This document shows positions 1 through 8,659 of a stretch of DNA of 64,000 nt, one piece after another. The stretch lies in contig JBBFLV010000001.1 of the NCBI GenBank assembly GCA_037478835.1, forward strand, positions 62,001 to 126,000. The letters are read 5' to 3'. The notes under the pieces are model-generated. The model saw only the letters and a list, made by a program, of their open reading frames with translations, made no database searches and had not been told where the DNA came from. The DNA is from 630D-37 sp037478835. Its GTDB lineage: Bacteria > Chloroflexota > Anaerolineae > Anaerolineales > Villigracilaceae. Position 1 is the first letter of the stretch. Every line of letters starts with the position of its first letter. A program made the position numbers and the translations under genes.

Positions 1-160
1 CGAAGTGCGCATTCTGGTCAAGCCCGAAGAGATCGATGATCTGGCGGCGGCTCGTCTGGCACGTGATATTGCCCGCAAGATCGAAGAAACCATGCAATAC
101 CCCGGCCAGATCAAGGTGACCGTGATCCGCGAAACGCGCGCCGTCGAGATCGCCAAATAA
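1..160 (+). CDS. rny: Ribonuclease Y, C-terminal fragment (truncated by window edge)
   Basis: Only the last 52 residues are present; the reading frame enters the window at base 2 and stops with TAA at 158-160. The tail contains LARDIARKIEE, then YPGQIKVTVIRETRAVEIAK, which is the characteristic C-terminus of RNase Y, the membrane-anchored 5'-end-sensitive endoribonuclease that starts mRNA decay in many Gram-positive-type bacteria. The HD domain, KH domain and N-terminal membrane segment lie outside the window. The next gene starts 2 bases after the stop, so the two are probably cotranscribed. Identification of the family is firm because this terminal motif is very conserved. Confidence 0.9.
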   Translation, partial: EVRILVKPEEIDDLAAARLARDIARKIEETMQYPGQIKVTVIRETRAVEIAK

Positions 161-161
161 C

Positions 162-1295
162 ATGCGACTCCTGTTCGTCGCCGACGGTCGCTCGCCGATC
201 GCCTTGCAGTGGATACGTTACTTCACCCGGCGCGGTGACGAGGTCTACCTGGCCTCTACCTTTCCCGCCGCGCCGGATCTCCCTTTGGCCGGCTTTCGAT
301 TCATCCCGGTTGGCTTTTCTGGGTTGGCCTCGGCGCGCCCCTCGGCCGGTGGCAATCCCACCTGGCGCACCCGCCTGCGCCACCAGATTGCCCCTCTCAC
401 CCTTCCGTTTGCCGCCCGTCATCTCCGACGCTGGGCCGAAAAAATTCGCCCCGATCTTGTCCACGCCCTGCGCATTCCCTATGAGGGCATGCTCACTGCC
501 GCAGCGCGCCTGCCCTTTCCCTGGATGGTCTCGGTGTGGGGCAACGATTTTACCCTCCATGCGCCGGCTTCTCCTCTTTTGGCCGCCTGGACGCGCCAAA
601 CCCTACGCACGACGCACGCTTTGCATGCTGATTGTCAGCGCGATATTCGTCTAGCCCATGCCTGGGGGCTGGCTGCCGAGCGCCCTACGCTTGTTACACC
701 TGGCAACGGTGGCGTAGATCGGCAGGTTTTCTTTCCACCCCCTGTTCCCGTTGAAGAACCGATCGTTGTCCATCCACGTGGCCTGCGAGCCTATATTCGC
801 AACGATCTTTTCTTTCAGGCGGCCTCTCTAGTGGCACGCGCCGAGCCGCGCGTTCGTTTCCTTTGCATCGGCATGGCCGGGCATCCGGCCATCGAAAACC
901 AGGTTCGCTCCTCCGGCCTGGATTCGGTAGTGACCCTTCTCCCCGCCCTGCCTCATGCTCAAATGGCCCCGATCTACCGTCAGGCGGCCGTGCTCATCTC
1001 CCCCAGCGTTCATGATGGCACTCCGAATTCGCTTCTGGAAGGCATGGCCTGTGGTTGTTTTCCCGTGGCCGGCGATCTGGAATCCATCCGAGAATGGATC
1101 GAACCCGAACAGAACGGTTTGCTGTATCCTCCCACCCAGGCCGAGGCCATGGCGGAGGCTCTCCTGCGCAGCCTGCGTGAGAGTGCTCTCCGTCACCGTG
1201 CCTTTCGGCACAACGTTGAGCTCATTGCCCGGCGGGCTGATTATCCGACCTGCATGGCCCAGGTCGCCGCGTTCTATCAGCAGGTAAAAAAATAG
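162..1295 (+). CDS. Glycosyltransferase family 4 (GT-B fold)
   Basis: A 377-residue protein with the architecture of a GT4 retaining glycosyltransferase. The N-terminal half is a Rossmann-like acceptor domain beginning RLLFVADGRSPIALQWIRYF, with VWGNDFTLHAP near residue 127. The C-terminal half carries the donor-binding signature around residues 280-305 (SPSVHDGTPNSLLEGMACG), where the conserved Glu contacts the nucleotide-sugar. No signal peptide or membrane segment is seen, so it should act on the cytoplasmic face of the membrane. The ATG sits one base after the rny stop, implying coupling. Sugar donor and acceptor cannot be told from sequence; a role in cell-surface glycans or glycolipids is inference. 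Confidence 0.85.
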   Translation: MRLLFVADGRSPIALQWIRYFTRRGDEVYLASTFPAAPDLPLAGFRFIPVGFSGLASARPSAGGNPTWRTRLRHQIAPLTLPFAARHLRRWAEKIRPDLVHALRIPYEGMLTAAARLPFPWMVSVWGNDFTLHAPASPLLAAWTRQTLRTTHALHADCQRDIRLAHAWGLAAERPTLVTPGNGGVDRQVFFPPPVPVEEPIVVHPRGLRAYIRNDLFFQAASLVARAEPRVRFLCIGMAGHPAIENQVRSSGLDSVVTLLPALPHAQMAPIYRQAAVLISPSVHDGTPNSLLEGMACGCFPVAGDLESIREWIEPEQNGLLYPPTQAEAMAEALLRSLRESALRHRAFRHNVELIARRADYPTCMAQVAAFYQQVKK

Positions 1296-1320
1296 GGCAA
1301 CCGTTTTGCACGGTTGCCCA
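1286..1320 (-). terminator. Bidirectional intrinsic terminator between the GT4 gene and clpP
   Basis: A 10-bp perfect stem, GGGCAACCGT at 1295-1304 and ACGGTTGCCC at 1310-1319, closes a short loop. Read on the minus strand it is followed by TATTTTTTT, a strong U-tract, so it should end the tig-clpP transcript. On the plus strand the tail is only ATTTCC, so it is a weaker terminator for the GT4 gene, whose stop codon overlaps the left arm. Confidence 0.85.
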
Positions 1321-1340
1321 TTTCCAATCAGGGGGAGCGA

Positions 1341-1949
1341 TCAGGAGGCCTTTTGCGGTGGCTCTAGAACCTGGTCTACGATTCCGTATTCCACCGCTGC
1401 GCGCGCATCCAGATAAAAATCCCGATCCGTATCGCGCTCGATCACTTCCAGCGGTTGGCCGGTGTGCTTAGAAAGGATCTCGTTCAGCAAGGCCTTCAGG
1501 CGCAAAATTTGCCGCGCCTGAATCTCAATATCCACCGCCTGACCTTGCGCCCCACCCAAAGGCTGATGCATGTGGATGGTCGCATGGGGCAGCGCGTAGC
1601 GGCGTCCCTTGGTGCCGGCGGTCAGCAACACCGTGCCGAACGAAGCGGTCACGCCCACCGCCACCGTGCTGATCGGGTTGCTGATCATCTGCATCGTATC
1701 GTAAATCGCCAGCCCGGCATAGATTTGCCCACCGGGCGAATTGATGTACATCTGAATTTCGCGTTCCGGGTCCTCGTGGTTCAGATAGAGTAACTGAGCG
1801 ACGATCAGATTGGCCACCTGATCGTCGATCGGCATCCCCAGGAAGACGATGCGCTCCTTCAGCAGCAACGAATAAATGTCATAGGCGCGCTCACCCCGTC
1901 CTGAGGATTCGATCACCATCGGGATGACGTTCTTGAAATCGGGAATCAT
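1341..1949 (-). CDS. clpP: ATP-dependent Clp protease proteolytic subunit ClpP
   Basis: A 202-residue serine peptidase of family S14, the barrel-forming subunit that degrades substrates unfolded by ClpX or ClpC. The catalytic triad is intact: Ser103 in ASFG, His128 in MHQPLGG and Asp177 in DTDRDF, with the same spacings (25 and 49) as E. coli ClpP. SPGGQIYAG near residue 71 is the oxyanion-side loop. I chose the ATG at 1949 because AAGGAG lies 9 bases upstream; the in-frame ATG at 1958 has the Shine-Dalgarno touching it, and the longer open frame runs into tig and is basic low-complexity sequence. It follows tig by 61 bases, the usual tig-clpP order; clpX is not next to it. Confidence 0.95.
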   Translation of the reverse strand: MIPDFKNVIPMVIESSGRGERAYDIYSLLLKERIVFLGMPIDDQVANLIVAQLLYLNHEDPEREIQMYINSPGGQIYAGLAIYDTMQMISNPISTVAVGVTASFGTVLLTAGTKGRRYALPHATIHMHQPLGGAQGQAVDIEIQARQILRLKALLNEILSKHTGQPLEVIERDTDRDFYLDARAAVEYGIVDQVLEPPQKAS

Positions 1950-2010
1950 CGCTTCCATCTCCTTTGGATTAAGAGAGACATCGAAACATAGTGCCGGCCG
2001 AGGCCGATCC

Positions 2011-3408
2011 TCACTCCTGAGCGGCCTGCGGCTCCTCGGCGGCTGCGGGCTGCGGCTCGGTGGCCGACGGGATGCTTTCGTCTGCCGTAGCCGGCTCCGG
2101 CCTCGCCGAAGCTTGGGCTGCCTCCTGCTCACGGCGCTCCAGTTCCCCGGAGGCCAGATCGATCAGGAATCGGAAAATTTTGCCGGCGCTTGCCCTTTGG
2201 ACGGCTCGATCGAAGAGCATGGATGAATTTTCTTTGTGCCTGGCAAACTTTCGCACATCGATTCCGGTTAATCTTAGTCTCTCCAGCTCGCTGTTCAGTT
2301 CCTCAAGAACCTCTTCCTGCTCGAGGAGCAGTTGTTCTCTCTGCCATATCTCACCGACGAGCAGGCTGTTTTCAAACTCCTGTTTAACACGCGGACGTAG
2401 CTTATTTTCTATGTACTCTTCCTCGCTTAACCCTTGCATACTCAGATAAGAATTCCAGTCCATGCGATTGGCGGCCAGGGCTTGCTTGACATCTTCCAAG
2501 GCCTTTTCGACCCTTTCCTCAAGCAATTGGGGCGAGTAGACAAAGCGAGAGCGCTCCAACAAGGTTTTCAAGACTTCATCCGCATATTTTTGATCGTAGT
2601 CTTCCCGTCGGCTTCTCTCGAGGAATTCTCGTAGTTGCTCGGTCATCTGTTCGGCGGTAAGGGACATCTGGCCGGCTAATTCTTCGAGGGTCGGCAGTGT
2701 AGCCTTGGATACTCTTTCAATGGCAATGTGCCAGGTCTGCTCAGTGCTTAAATCAGGGTTTTCCTCCGGCGTAACGGTGAGATCGAATTCTTCTCCGGCT
2801 TTTCGCCCCAACAAAGATTCCGCCAGCTTCCTTTCGGCTTTGTCCTTCTGGCGCTGTGGGGAAACGTAGAGGCTTATCGTATTGGTTTGTCCATCGGATG
2901 ATGAAATTCTGAGATGAGCTACATCTCCTTCTTCGATCGGTCGATCGACCGTCTCCAGCATAGCATTGTCTAATTGTAGCCTGAAGAGCTCATCTTGAAG
3001 CTCTTCTTCGCTCACTTTTGGAGGTTCATAAGGAATGCGCAGCTGCCGATAGTCCTCCGGCAGAACGACCTCCGGTTCCAGGGGGACGTTGAAAGTAAAC
3101 TTCACTTCCGGGCTCAAGGTAAAATCCGTTAAGCGCCCGGGTGCCCCGGGTTCTATCTTCGCTTCCTGCAACGCCTGAGGGTAGACCTCATCCAGTAGCA
3201 GGTCGAGGGCTTCCTGGATAATCGCTTTTTCGCCGACCATGCGCAAAACGATCTCATAGGGCGCTTTGCCGGGGCGGAAACCGGGAATGGAAATCTCTTT
3301 GGAGATTTTGCGCGCGGCGCGGCGCTTGGCCTGATCAAATTGCTCGTTTTCAATCCAAACAACGAGCTGTGCTTCGTGGTTTTCCAAAATAGTCGATTCA
3401 ACCTTCAT
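2011..3408 (-). CDS. tig: Trigger factor, ribosome-associated chaperone
   Basis: A 465-residue trigger factor that binds at the ribosome exit tunnel and shields nascent chains. The ribosome-binding domain carries GFRPGKAP at residues 43-50, the family signature. A PPIase (FKBP-like) segment follows at about 150-235 (IEEGDVAHLRI then LLGRKAGEEFDLTV), and the helical C-terminal chaperone domain fills 240-430. The last ~35 residues are an Ala/Pro/Glu-rich tail (ARPEPATADESIPSATEPQP) not needed for the fold. Length is near the family norm. ATG 3408 gives the expected MKVEST start. Transcribed with clpP downstream. Confidence 0.95.
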   Translation of the reverse strand: MKVESTILENHEAQLVVWIENEQFDQAKRRAARKISKEISIPGFRPGKAPYEIVLRMVGEKAIIQEALDLLLDEVYPQALQEAKIEPGAPGRLTDFTLSPEVKFTFNVPLEPEVVLPEDYRQLRIPYEPPKVSEEELQDELFRLQLDNAMLETVDRPIEEGDVAHLRISSSDGQTNTISLYVSPQRQKDKAERKLAESLLGRKAGEEFDLTVTPEENPDLSTEQTWHIAIERVSKATLPTLEELAGQMSLTAEQMTEQLREFLERSRREDYDQKYADEVLKTLLERSRFVYSPQLLEERVEKALEDVKQALAANRMDWNSYLSMQGLSEEEYIENKLRPRVKQEFENSLLVGEIWQREQLLLEQEEVLEELNSELERLRLTGIDVRKFARHKENSSMLFDRAVQRASAGKIFRFLIDLASGELERREQEAAQASARPEPATADESIPSATEPQPAAAEEPQAAQE

Positions 3409-3436
3409 GTGACCTCAAGATTCAGAATGGAGTCAG

Positions 3437-3518
3437 TGGGGACGGTGGGACTCGAACCCACACGCCTTGCGGCACTTGATCCTAAGTCAAGCCCGTCTGC
3501 CAATTCCGGCACGTCCCC
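3437..3518 (-). tRNA. tRNA-Leu (anticodon UAG)
   Basis: An 82-nt class II tRNA on the minus strand. The acceptor arms GGGGACG and CGTCCCC pair fully, the T arm contains GGGTTCGAGTCCC, and the anticodon stem CTTGA/TCAAG encloses the loop CTTAGGA, giving anticodon TAG (Leu, CUN codons). A variable arm (TGCCGCAAGGCG) of the length expected for tRNA-Leu is present. The discriminator base is A at 3437; the CCA end is not encoded and must be added post-transcriptionally. Confidence 0.95.
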
Positions 3519-3576
3519 AAATCACCGCAGGATTATAAAGCCTGCCTATTCTCACGTCAATGTTCACTTTGGGAAT

Positions 3577-3952
3577 CTTAGGGCTCTTCATCGTTAATCA
3601 CGGGTCCGCCTATGACATGATCCTCGGCATTGTGTATCCGGCCTTGCTGTTTCGGATCGACGATGACTCCAGCAATCCCGTAGCACAAGATTTATCTTTT
3701 GCTAAATCTTAAATAGAAAAATTGTTGTTTTATACACAGGATAAATCCTGTGTTACCCTTGCCCCCGTAGCATAAGATTCCCTCTTTTGCACTGCCCGGC
3801 ACAAAAATCTTCGTGCGGCGCACAAAACCGCGGGACTGTGTGGCCAGAACTATTTAGAAAAATGCAAAATTTATGCTGTGATTTTGCGCACAGGATGGAA
3901 TCCTGTGCTACGTTTTTTGCCGGGTATTGCGGATTGCCGTCACACGAGAGGT
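3577..3952 (+). repeat. Dispersed intergenic repeat, copy A (with 87-bp extra segment)
   Basis: This stretch matches 46649-46939 over its whole length in the same orientation, including TGATCCTCGGCATTG, GGCCTTGCTGTTTCGG, GAAAAATGCAAAATTTATGC and ATTGCCGTCACACGA. Copy A has an additional 87 bp bounded by CCCGTAGCACAAG (3677-3689) and CCCGTAGCATAAG (3764-3776); copy B has this motif once. The extra segment contains a palindrome, ACAGGATAAATCCTGT. A second palindrome, GCACAGGATGGAATCCTGTG, sits at 3888-3907. No convincing reading frame is conserved. The remaining spacer to 4198 holds a TATAAT at 4035-4040 that may serve the next gene. Confidence 0.85.
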
Positions 3953-4198
3953 GCTAATGTAAATCCTATTGATGCTGTCTATTATCCTTTAGCCCTACTG
4001 CCAAAATAGCTCATTCCATCTCTACACAGGGGTGTATAATCCATGCCTGTAAGTTTATTTGAGGCGGTTCCCTGTCTGCTCGCTTAAAGGTCCGAACTGC
4101 AAATGGCATTGCTGTTCCGTAGCGTAGGCCGCGCCGGGTGACGGCCAAAGCCGGCGCTACGCTTCCGCAGATATTCCATGAGACGAGGGATGGCTACC

Positions 4199-5662
4199 AT
4201 GACCGAAATCCTGGATCCACTGCATTTCTTGCGCCGAACGGTGGGAAGTCAGGCCGAGCAAGCCCATTTGGAAGCCTATCGAACCTGGTGGGAAAGCGAG
4301 GGGAAAGCGATCTCAGCCGCTGTGGATCGCGCCGGCACCCCGTGGTTGCGCATGTTCGATCGCTTCGGCCGACGGGTGGATGAGATCCTCTTCCCGCCGG
4401 AATACTGGCGTATGCTGAAAAAAGGCTATCAGGCGGGAGTTATCTGGCGCATTTTTGAGGAACAATCCCTTCTGCCCCATTATCTGATCGGCTATGTCAC
4501 GGCGTTCTATGATACCGGCCTGTATTGTCCCTATACCGTCTCGCTTTCAACGGTCGTTCCGTTGGCGAAATACGGCTCCGAGAGCCTGAAGGAGCGCTTC
4601 CTGCCCAAATTGCTGGCGCGCGATGAAAGTGTCTGGCAGGGAGCGACCTGGATGACGGAGATCGGCGGCGGGTCCGACCTGGGAGCGGCGGTGGAGACGG
4701 TGGCTACCTACTCGGATGGCACCTGGTACCTGAGCGGGGATAAGTATTTTGCCAGCAACGCCGGTGCCGAATTGGCCGTTGTCGCCGCGCGCTTGCAAGG
4801 CGCCCCTGCCGGCATCCGCGGCCTGGGGCTCTTCCTCCTCCCGCGCTACCGTTCGGATGGATCGCTCAATTACACCATCCGCCGCCTCAAGGATAAGATC
4901 GGCACCCGCTCGGTGCCCACCGGTGAGGTGGAATTGCGCAATAGTGAGGCCTATCTTCTCGGCGAGCCGGATTGGGGAATTTATCTGATCCTCGAAAGTC
5001 TGAACCTTTCCCGCGTGGCGAACAGCATCGGCAGTGTAGCGCTGGCGCAGCGCGCCTTGGCAGATGCGGTGACCTTTGCCCAACGGCGCCGTGCCTTCGG
5101 TAGGCCGATTATCGAACATCCACTGTTGCGCCATCAGCTAGAACAGCACCTCACAGAGCTAGAAGCCGCCTTTGCGCTGGCCTGGGAAGCGGTGACTTTG
5201 CTTGACCAGGTCTGGCAGGAGAAGCCGCGTTATTCCGAGCGCTATCACCTTTTCCGCCTGATCGCCCATCTGGCCAAATACTGGACGGCCGAATTTGCCG
5301 TTCAAATGGCGAAGTGGGGGATGGAGGTGCATGGTGGCGTGGGCACCCTGGCCGAATATGGCGCCGAACGCTGGCTCCGCGAGGCGATGATCTTGCCCAT
5401 TTGGGAAGGTACGCCGCATCGGCAAATCCTGGATGGCTTGGAGGTGATGGAGCGCAAAGGGGCCCATCGCCTGCTCTTTCAGCACCTCGCGCCCTATGCC
5501 CATCCACAAGAGCTGGAGGCCCTGGCGGCACGCCTGGAGGAGCATCTTTCGCAGCCGCCGGAGCGGAGAGAAGCGCTCGCCGAATCGATCTTCCGCGATC
5601 TGGCTCTCTTTACGGCGCACACGTTGCGCAAGCGGAATGCTCACCATGTCCCAAGAAGTTGA
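4199..5662 (+). CDS. AidB-like acyl-CoA dehydrogenase
   Basis: A 487-residue flavoprotein of the acyl-CoA dehydrogenase superfamily, in the AidB/isovaleryl-like branch. Motifs in order: WMTEIGGGSDLG (~155-166), the FAD-contacting loop equivalent to MTExxxGSD; KDKIGTRSVPTGEVEL (~230); MEVHGGVGTLAEYGAERWLREA (~377); and ILPIWEGTPHRQI, whose Glu aligns with the catalytic base. AidB relatives bind FAD and DNA and respond to alkylation, but many homologues are metabolic, so substrate is open. Three in-frame ATGs exist (4178, 4190, 4199); 4199 is used because GAGG lies about 10 bases upstream. The 3' end overlaps the CYTH gene by 17 bases, giving an operon with it and the PhoD-like gene. Confidence 0.8.
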   Translation: MTEILDPLHFLRRTVGSQAEQAHLEAYRTWWESEGKAISAAVDRAGTPWLRMFDRFGRRVDEILFPPEYWRMLKKGYQAGVIWRIFEEQSLLPHYLIGYVTAFYDTGLYCPYTVSLSTVVPLAKYGSESLKERFLPKLLARDESVWQGATWMTEIGGGSDLGAAVETVATYSDGTWYLSGDKYFASNAGAELAVVAARLQGAPAGIRGLGLFLLPRYRSDGSLNYTIRRLKDKIGTRSVPTGEVELRNSEAYLLGEPDWGIYLILESLNLSRVANSIGSVALAQRALADAVTFAQRRRAFGRPIIEHPLLRHQLEQHLTELEAAFALAWEAVTLLDQVWQEKPRYSERYHLFRLIAHLAKYWTAEFAVQMAKWGMEVHGGVGTLAEYGAERWLREAMILPIWEGTPHRQILDGLEVMERKGAHRLLFQHLAPYAHPQELEALAARLEEHLSQPPERREALAESIFRDLALFTAHTLRKRNAHHVPRS

Positions 5663-6293
5663 GGCCAAATTCTACGTGCCCGATCTGGTAGGGATCGAGC
5701 GGCGACTACAAGCATTGGGAGCACGCTGCGTGCAACCGCGCACATACGAACTCAACCTACGTTTCGATACCCCCGAAGGGGATTTGCGCCGGCAAGGGCG
5801 GGTGTTGCGATTGCGCAAGGATCAGGAAGTGCATTTGACGTATAAGCAAGGAAGGTCGGTCGAAGGGGGTATCCACACCCGCGAAGAGATCGAATTCGCT
5901 CTCGCAGATTTCGATGCCGCCCGCCGTTTCCTGGAAGCGCTGGGATACGAAGTTTCCTTCATTTACGAAAAATATCGCACGGTGTACCTGCTGGATCAGG
6001 TCGAGATCATGCTCGATGAGCTGCCTTATGGGAACTTTGTAGAGATCGAAGGCGAGGCAGAGGCTATTCGGAGTCTCGCCGCCAGGCTGGACCTTTCGCT
6101 GGATCGCGCCATCCCCCTGAGCTATCATGCCCTCTTTGAGCATTTACGCCGGCAAATGCGGTTCGCCTTTCGTGATCTGCTGTTTGAAAATTTTCGCTCG
6201 TTAACGGTTCCGCCCGAAGCGTTTGAGATCCGATCCTCATCCGCTGAGTCATCATCCCGACACTTGAGAGCCACACGGAGGAAACATGCCTGA
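5646..6293 (+). CDS. CYTH domain protein (class IV adenylate cyclase / triphosphatase family)
   Basis: A 215-residue CYTH-fold protein. The defining ExExK motif is right at the N-terminus (E4-V-E6-A-K8), followed by LRFDTPEGDLRRQGRVLRLRK, TYKQG and a late metal-binding Glu-rich strand (DELPYGNFVEIEGE). The family hydrolyses triphosphates (ThTP, inorganic PPPi) or makes cAMP; the C-terminal region after SYHALFEHL is short and ends in a basic tail. The start at 5646 places ExExK at the usual distance; 5637 is an alternative. It overlaps the upstream acyl-CoA dehydrogenase by 17 bases and the downstream PhoD-like gene by 8, so the three are translationally coupled. Whether it is a cyclase or a triphosphatase is not resolved. 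Confidence 0.8.
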   Translation: MSQEVEAKFYVPDLVGIERRLQALGARCVQPRTYELNLRFDTPEGDLRRQGRVLRLRKDQEVHLTYKQGRSVEGGIHTREEIEFALADFDAARRFLEALGYEVSFIYEKYRTVYLLDQVEIMLDELPYGNFVEIEGEAEAIRSLAARLDLSLDRAIPLSYHALFEHLRRQMRFAFRDLLFENFRSLTVPPEAFEIRSSSAESSSRHLRATRRKHA

Positions 6294-7707
6294 ACTGATC
6301 CTCGGTCCGTTGGTAGGAGGCCTTTCGCACGACTCGGTGAACCTATGGGCTCGCGCCGGTGGCCCGGCCACTCTTCACGCCTGGCTGGCAGAAGGCGATG
6401 CACCGTTCCGCCTTGCCGGGCAGGTGAACCTGGAAGAAGCGAATGGATTCGCCGGGGTGATCGCCATCCAAGGCCTGAAACCGGAGACTACCTATCGCTA
6501 TGCTTTGAGCCTGAATGCCACCCCACCGGATGGCGAGATGGGTACCTTTACCACCTTTCCCCCGCCGGGGACGCCGCGCTCTTTTGCCTTTGCCTTTGGC
6601 TCCTGTTTTCGTCCCCAAGATGAGACAAGTGGCGAGGCATTCCGTGTGCTGGCGGGGCGTGCTTCGTCGGATCAGTTGCGCTTTCTGCTTTTGATCGGGG
6701 ATCAGATTTATGCCGATGAAACCGGTTATAACGGCCTGGGACGGGTGGCGATCTCGCTGGAAGATTACCGCGCCGTCTATCGTCATGTCTGGTCACATCC
6801 TGCTTGGCGCGCCGCCACCCGGCGCCTGCCGGTGTTCATGACCTTAGACGATCACGAGGTGGATAACGATTGGCATTGGGTGGATGAGGCGCGTACGCAG
6901 GCCGATCTCCCGCTTTATACCCGTCTCGAACGTCGGCTCAAAGGCTACCCAACCGAGGCATGGAGATTATCCGGTCAGCGCGTGCGGGATGCGCTCAAAG
7001 CGTATTGGGAACATCAGGGGATGCACGCCCCGCCGCCGATCCGGCCACCGGAATGGACCTCCGGCGCACGTTTTCTGCTGAATCGGGAAGATAGCGGTTC
7101 TTTGGCCTATACGTTCACCTTCGGCGCGGTTGCTTTTTTTGTCATGGATACTCGCACGGGACGCTTGCTCAACCGCCAACGGCGAGAGATGCTCCATGAG
7201 GGACAATGGCAAGCGCTAGAACGCTGGTTGTTGGATGTGAAAGATGCCTATCCGCTGAAATTCCTGATCACTTCTTCGGCATTTCTTTACGATCTCTTTA
7301 TGGATGTGCCGGATCGCTGGTCGGCTTTTCGCGCGGAACGCGATCGCCTACTGCACTTTCTGGCCGCCAACGGCATCGAAGGAGTGTATTTCCTGAGCGG
7401 CGATTTGCACTCTGCCCATGCGACGCGCGCCCAACTTTACGGACCGGAAGGCAAACGCATCCCGATCCGAGAGTTCTGCTCCTCGCCGTTTGAACAGGAA
7501 GGCAACTGGGTTTCTTGCCTGTTTCGACGCAAACCGTCCTCTTCAGCGCTGGCCGAATTTGAACATCTTTTTACTATCAGCGCGCCGAATTTCGGAATTG
7601 TTCACGTGGAATTTTCGCCAGGGGATGGAAGCGTTTCCCCCAAGGTCCGCTTTGAATGCGTATATCGGGAAAGAAAAGGGGGATGGCGGAGCCGTTGGGC
7701 GGAGTAA
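6286..7707 (+). CDS. PhoD-like metallophosphatase, cytoplasmic form
   Basis: A 473-residue protein of the PhoD-like phosphodiesterase/alkaline phosphatase D family. An N-terminal fibronectin-like beta domain (to ~100) precedes the metallophosphoesterase core: FGSCF (~105), LIGDQIYADE (~137), FMTLDDHEVDNDWHWV (~185) and FLSGDLHSAHATRA (~368), which supply the metal ligands. Classical PhoD has a Tat signal; here the protein begins MPELILGPLVGGLSHDS with none, so it should be cytosolic. Start ATG 6286 has AGGAAAC upstream and overlaps the CYTH stop. Together with a triphosphate-binding CYTH protein this suggests intracellular phosphoester or polyphosphate chemistry, an inference. Confidence 0.8.
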   Translation: MPELILGPLVGGLSHDSVNLWARAGGPATLHAWLAEGDAPFRLAGQVNLEEANGFAGVIAIQGLKPETTYRYALSLNATPPDGEMGTFTTFPPPGTPRSFAFAFGSCFRPQDETSGEAFRVLAGRASSDQLRFLLLIGDQIYADETGYNGLGRVAISLEDYRAVYRHVWSHPAWRAATRRLPVFMTLDDHEVDNDWHWVDEARTQADLPLYTRLERRLKGYPTEAWRLSGQRVRDALKAYWEHQGMHAPPPIRPPEWTSGARFLLNREDSGSLAYTFTFGAVAFFVMDTRTGRLLNRQRREMLHEGQWQALERWLLDVKDAYPLKFLITSSAFLYDLFMDVPDRWSAFRAERDRLLHFLAANGIEGVYFLSGDLHSAHATRAQLYGPEGKRIPIREFCSSPFEQEGNWVSCLFRRKPSSSALAEFEHLFTISAPNFGIVHVEFSPGDGSVSPKVRFECVYRERKGGWRSRWAE

Positions 7708-7723
7708 CCCGGCTTTTTGCGAG

Positions 7724-8659
7724 CTAGATCAAGACGAAGAGCGGTTGGCGCCGATCCAGACGGTAAAGGCCGGCCTCTTTGGCCATTTGCAGCGCCGCCT
7801 GATATTCTTCCGGCATGATGCGCCGGTTGAGCAGAGGGTAGCGATCGGCGCGGTAGTCCGGGTGATACTGCGCCATGATGTTGATGTAGGTGTGCGGAGA
7901 AATCTGACGGGCCAGAAAGCGGACGATTTTGCGCGTGCCAGCCAGGTTGTTCGGCAGGACGAGATGTCGCACCAGCAGGCCGCGCCGCGCCAGCCCGTCC
8001 TCGCCGATCTGGAGATCCCCGACCTGACGGTGCATTTCTTTGACCGCCGCCCGGTTGACGCGCGGGTAATTGCGCACCAGCGAGTAGGTATAGGCGATGC
8101 GCTCATCGGCATATTTCATATCCGGCATGTAGATATCGATCACCCCATCCAGCAGGCGCAGTGCCAGCAGAGAATCATATCCCCCGGTGTTATAAACCAG
8201 CGGCAAGCGCAGCCCGCGGCGCGCGGCGATCACCAACGCTTCCAAAATTTGAGCAACCACGTGGGTTGGCGAAACGAGGTTGATGTTATGGCAGCCGTAG
8301 TCCTGTAGCCGCAGCATGATCTCGGCCAGCTCTTCGGCGCTGACCTCGTAACCGGCATCCTGTTGACTGATCTCGTAGTTCTGACAAAACTGGCAGCGCA
8401 GGTTGCAGCGGCTGAAAAAGATGGTGCCGGAGCCGCGCCAGCCGCGCAGCACGTCTTCTTCCCCCAGGTGTGGTCCGTAGCTACTCACCATGGCCCGGCG
8501 CCCGGTCCGACATACCCCCAGCGCTCCTTCCCACCGATTTACACGGCAGCGGCGCGGGCAGAGCACACAGGCCCGCAGGTGTTCCAGCGCCTGTGCGGCG
8601 CGTTTTTCCAGTTCTCCAGGAGGTAGCTTAAGGTAGGCCGGAGTAAACGAAATGCTCAT
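7724..8659 (-). CDS. Radical SAM protein, PflA/PflX-like (COG1313-type)
   Basis: A 311-residue radical SAM enzyme. The cluster-binding CxxxCxxC is C85-NLR-C89-QF-C92. An extra N-terminal cysteine set (C31, C34, C38, C50 in CVLCPRRCRVNRWEGALGVC) precedes it, a layout typical of the PflX-type glycyl-radical-activase homologues. NLVSPTHVVAQILEAL and LPLVYNTGGYDS are conserved downstream. No glycyl-radical enzyme is nearby, so the partner is unknown. Its start overlaps the stop of the emfourin-like gene by 4 bases, placing it last in an M4 protease-emfourin-radical SAM transcript; the functional meaning of this coupling is unclear. Confidence 0.8.
   Translation of the reverse strand: MSISFTPAYLKLPPGELEKRAAQALEHLRACVLCPRRCRVNRWEGALGVCRTGRRAMVSSYGPHLGEEDVLRGWRGSGTIFFSRCNLRCQFCQNYEISQQDAGYEVSAEELAEIMLRLQDYGCHNINLVSPTHVVAQILEALVIAARRGLRLPLVYNTGGYDSLLALRLLDGVIDIYMPDMKYADERIAYTYSLVRNYPRVNRAAVKEMHRQVGDLQIGEDGLARRGLLVRHLVLPNNLAGTRKIVRFLARQISPHTYINIMAQYHPDYRADRYPLLNRRIMPEEYQAALQMAKEAGLYRLDRRQPLFVLI

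Noticed and set aside
1950..2132. N-terminal extension of ClpP
   Set aside because: The open frame continues upstream but overlaps the tig coding sequence, is Arg/Pro/Ser-rich and lacks a ribosome binding site; the ATG at 1949 has one.
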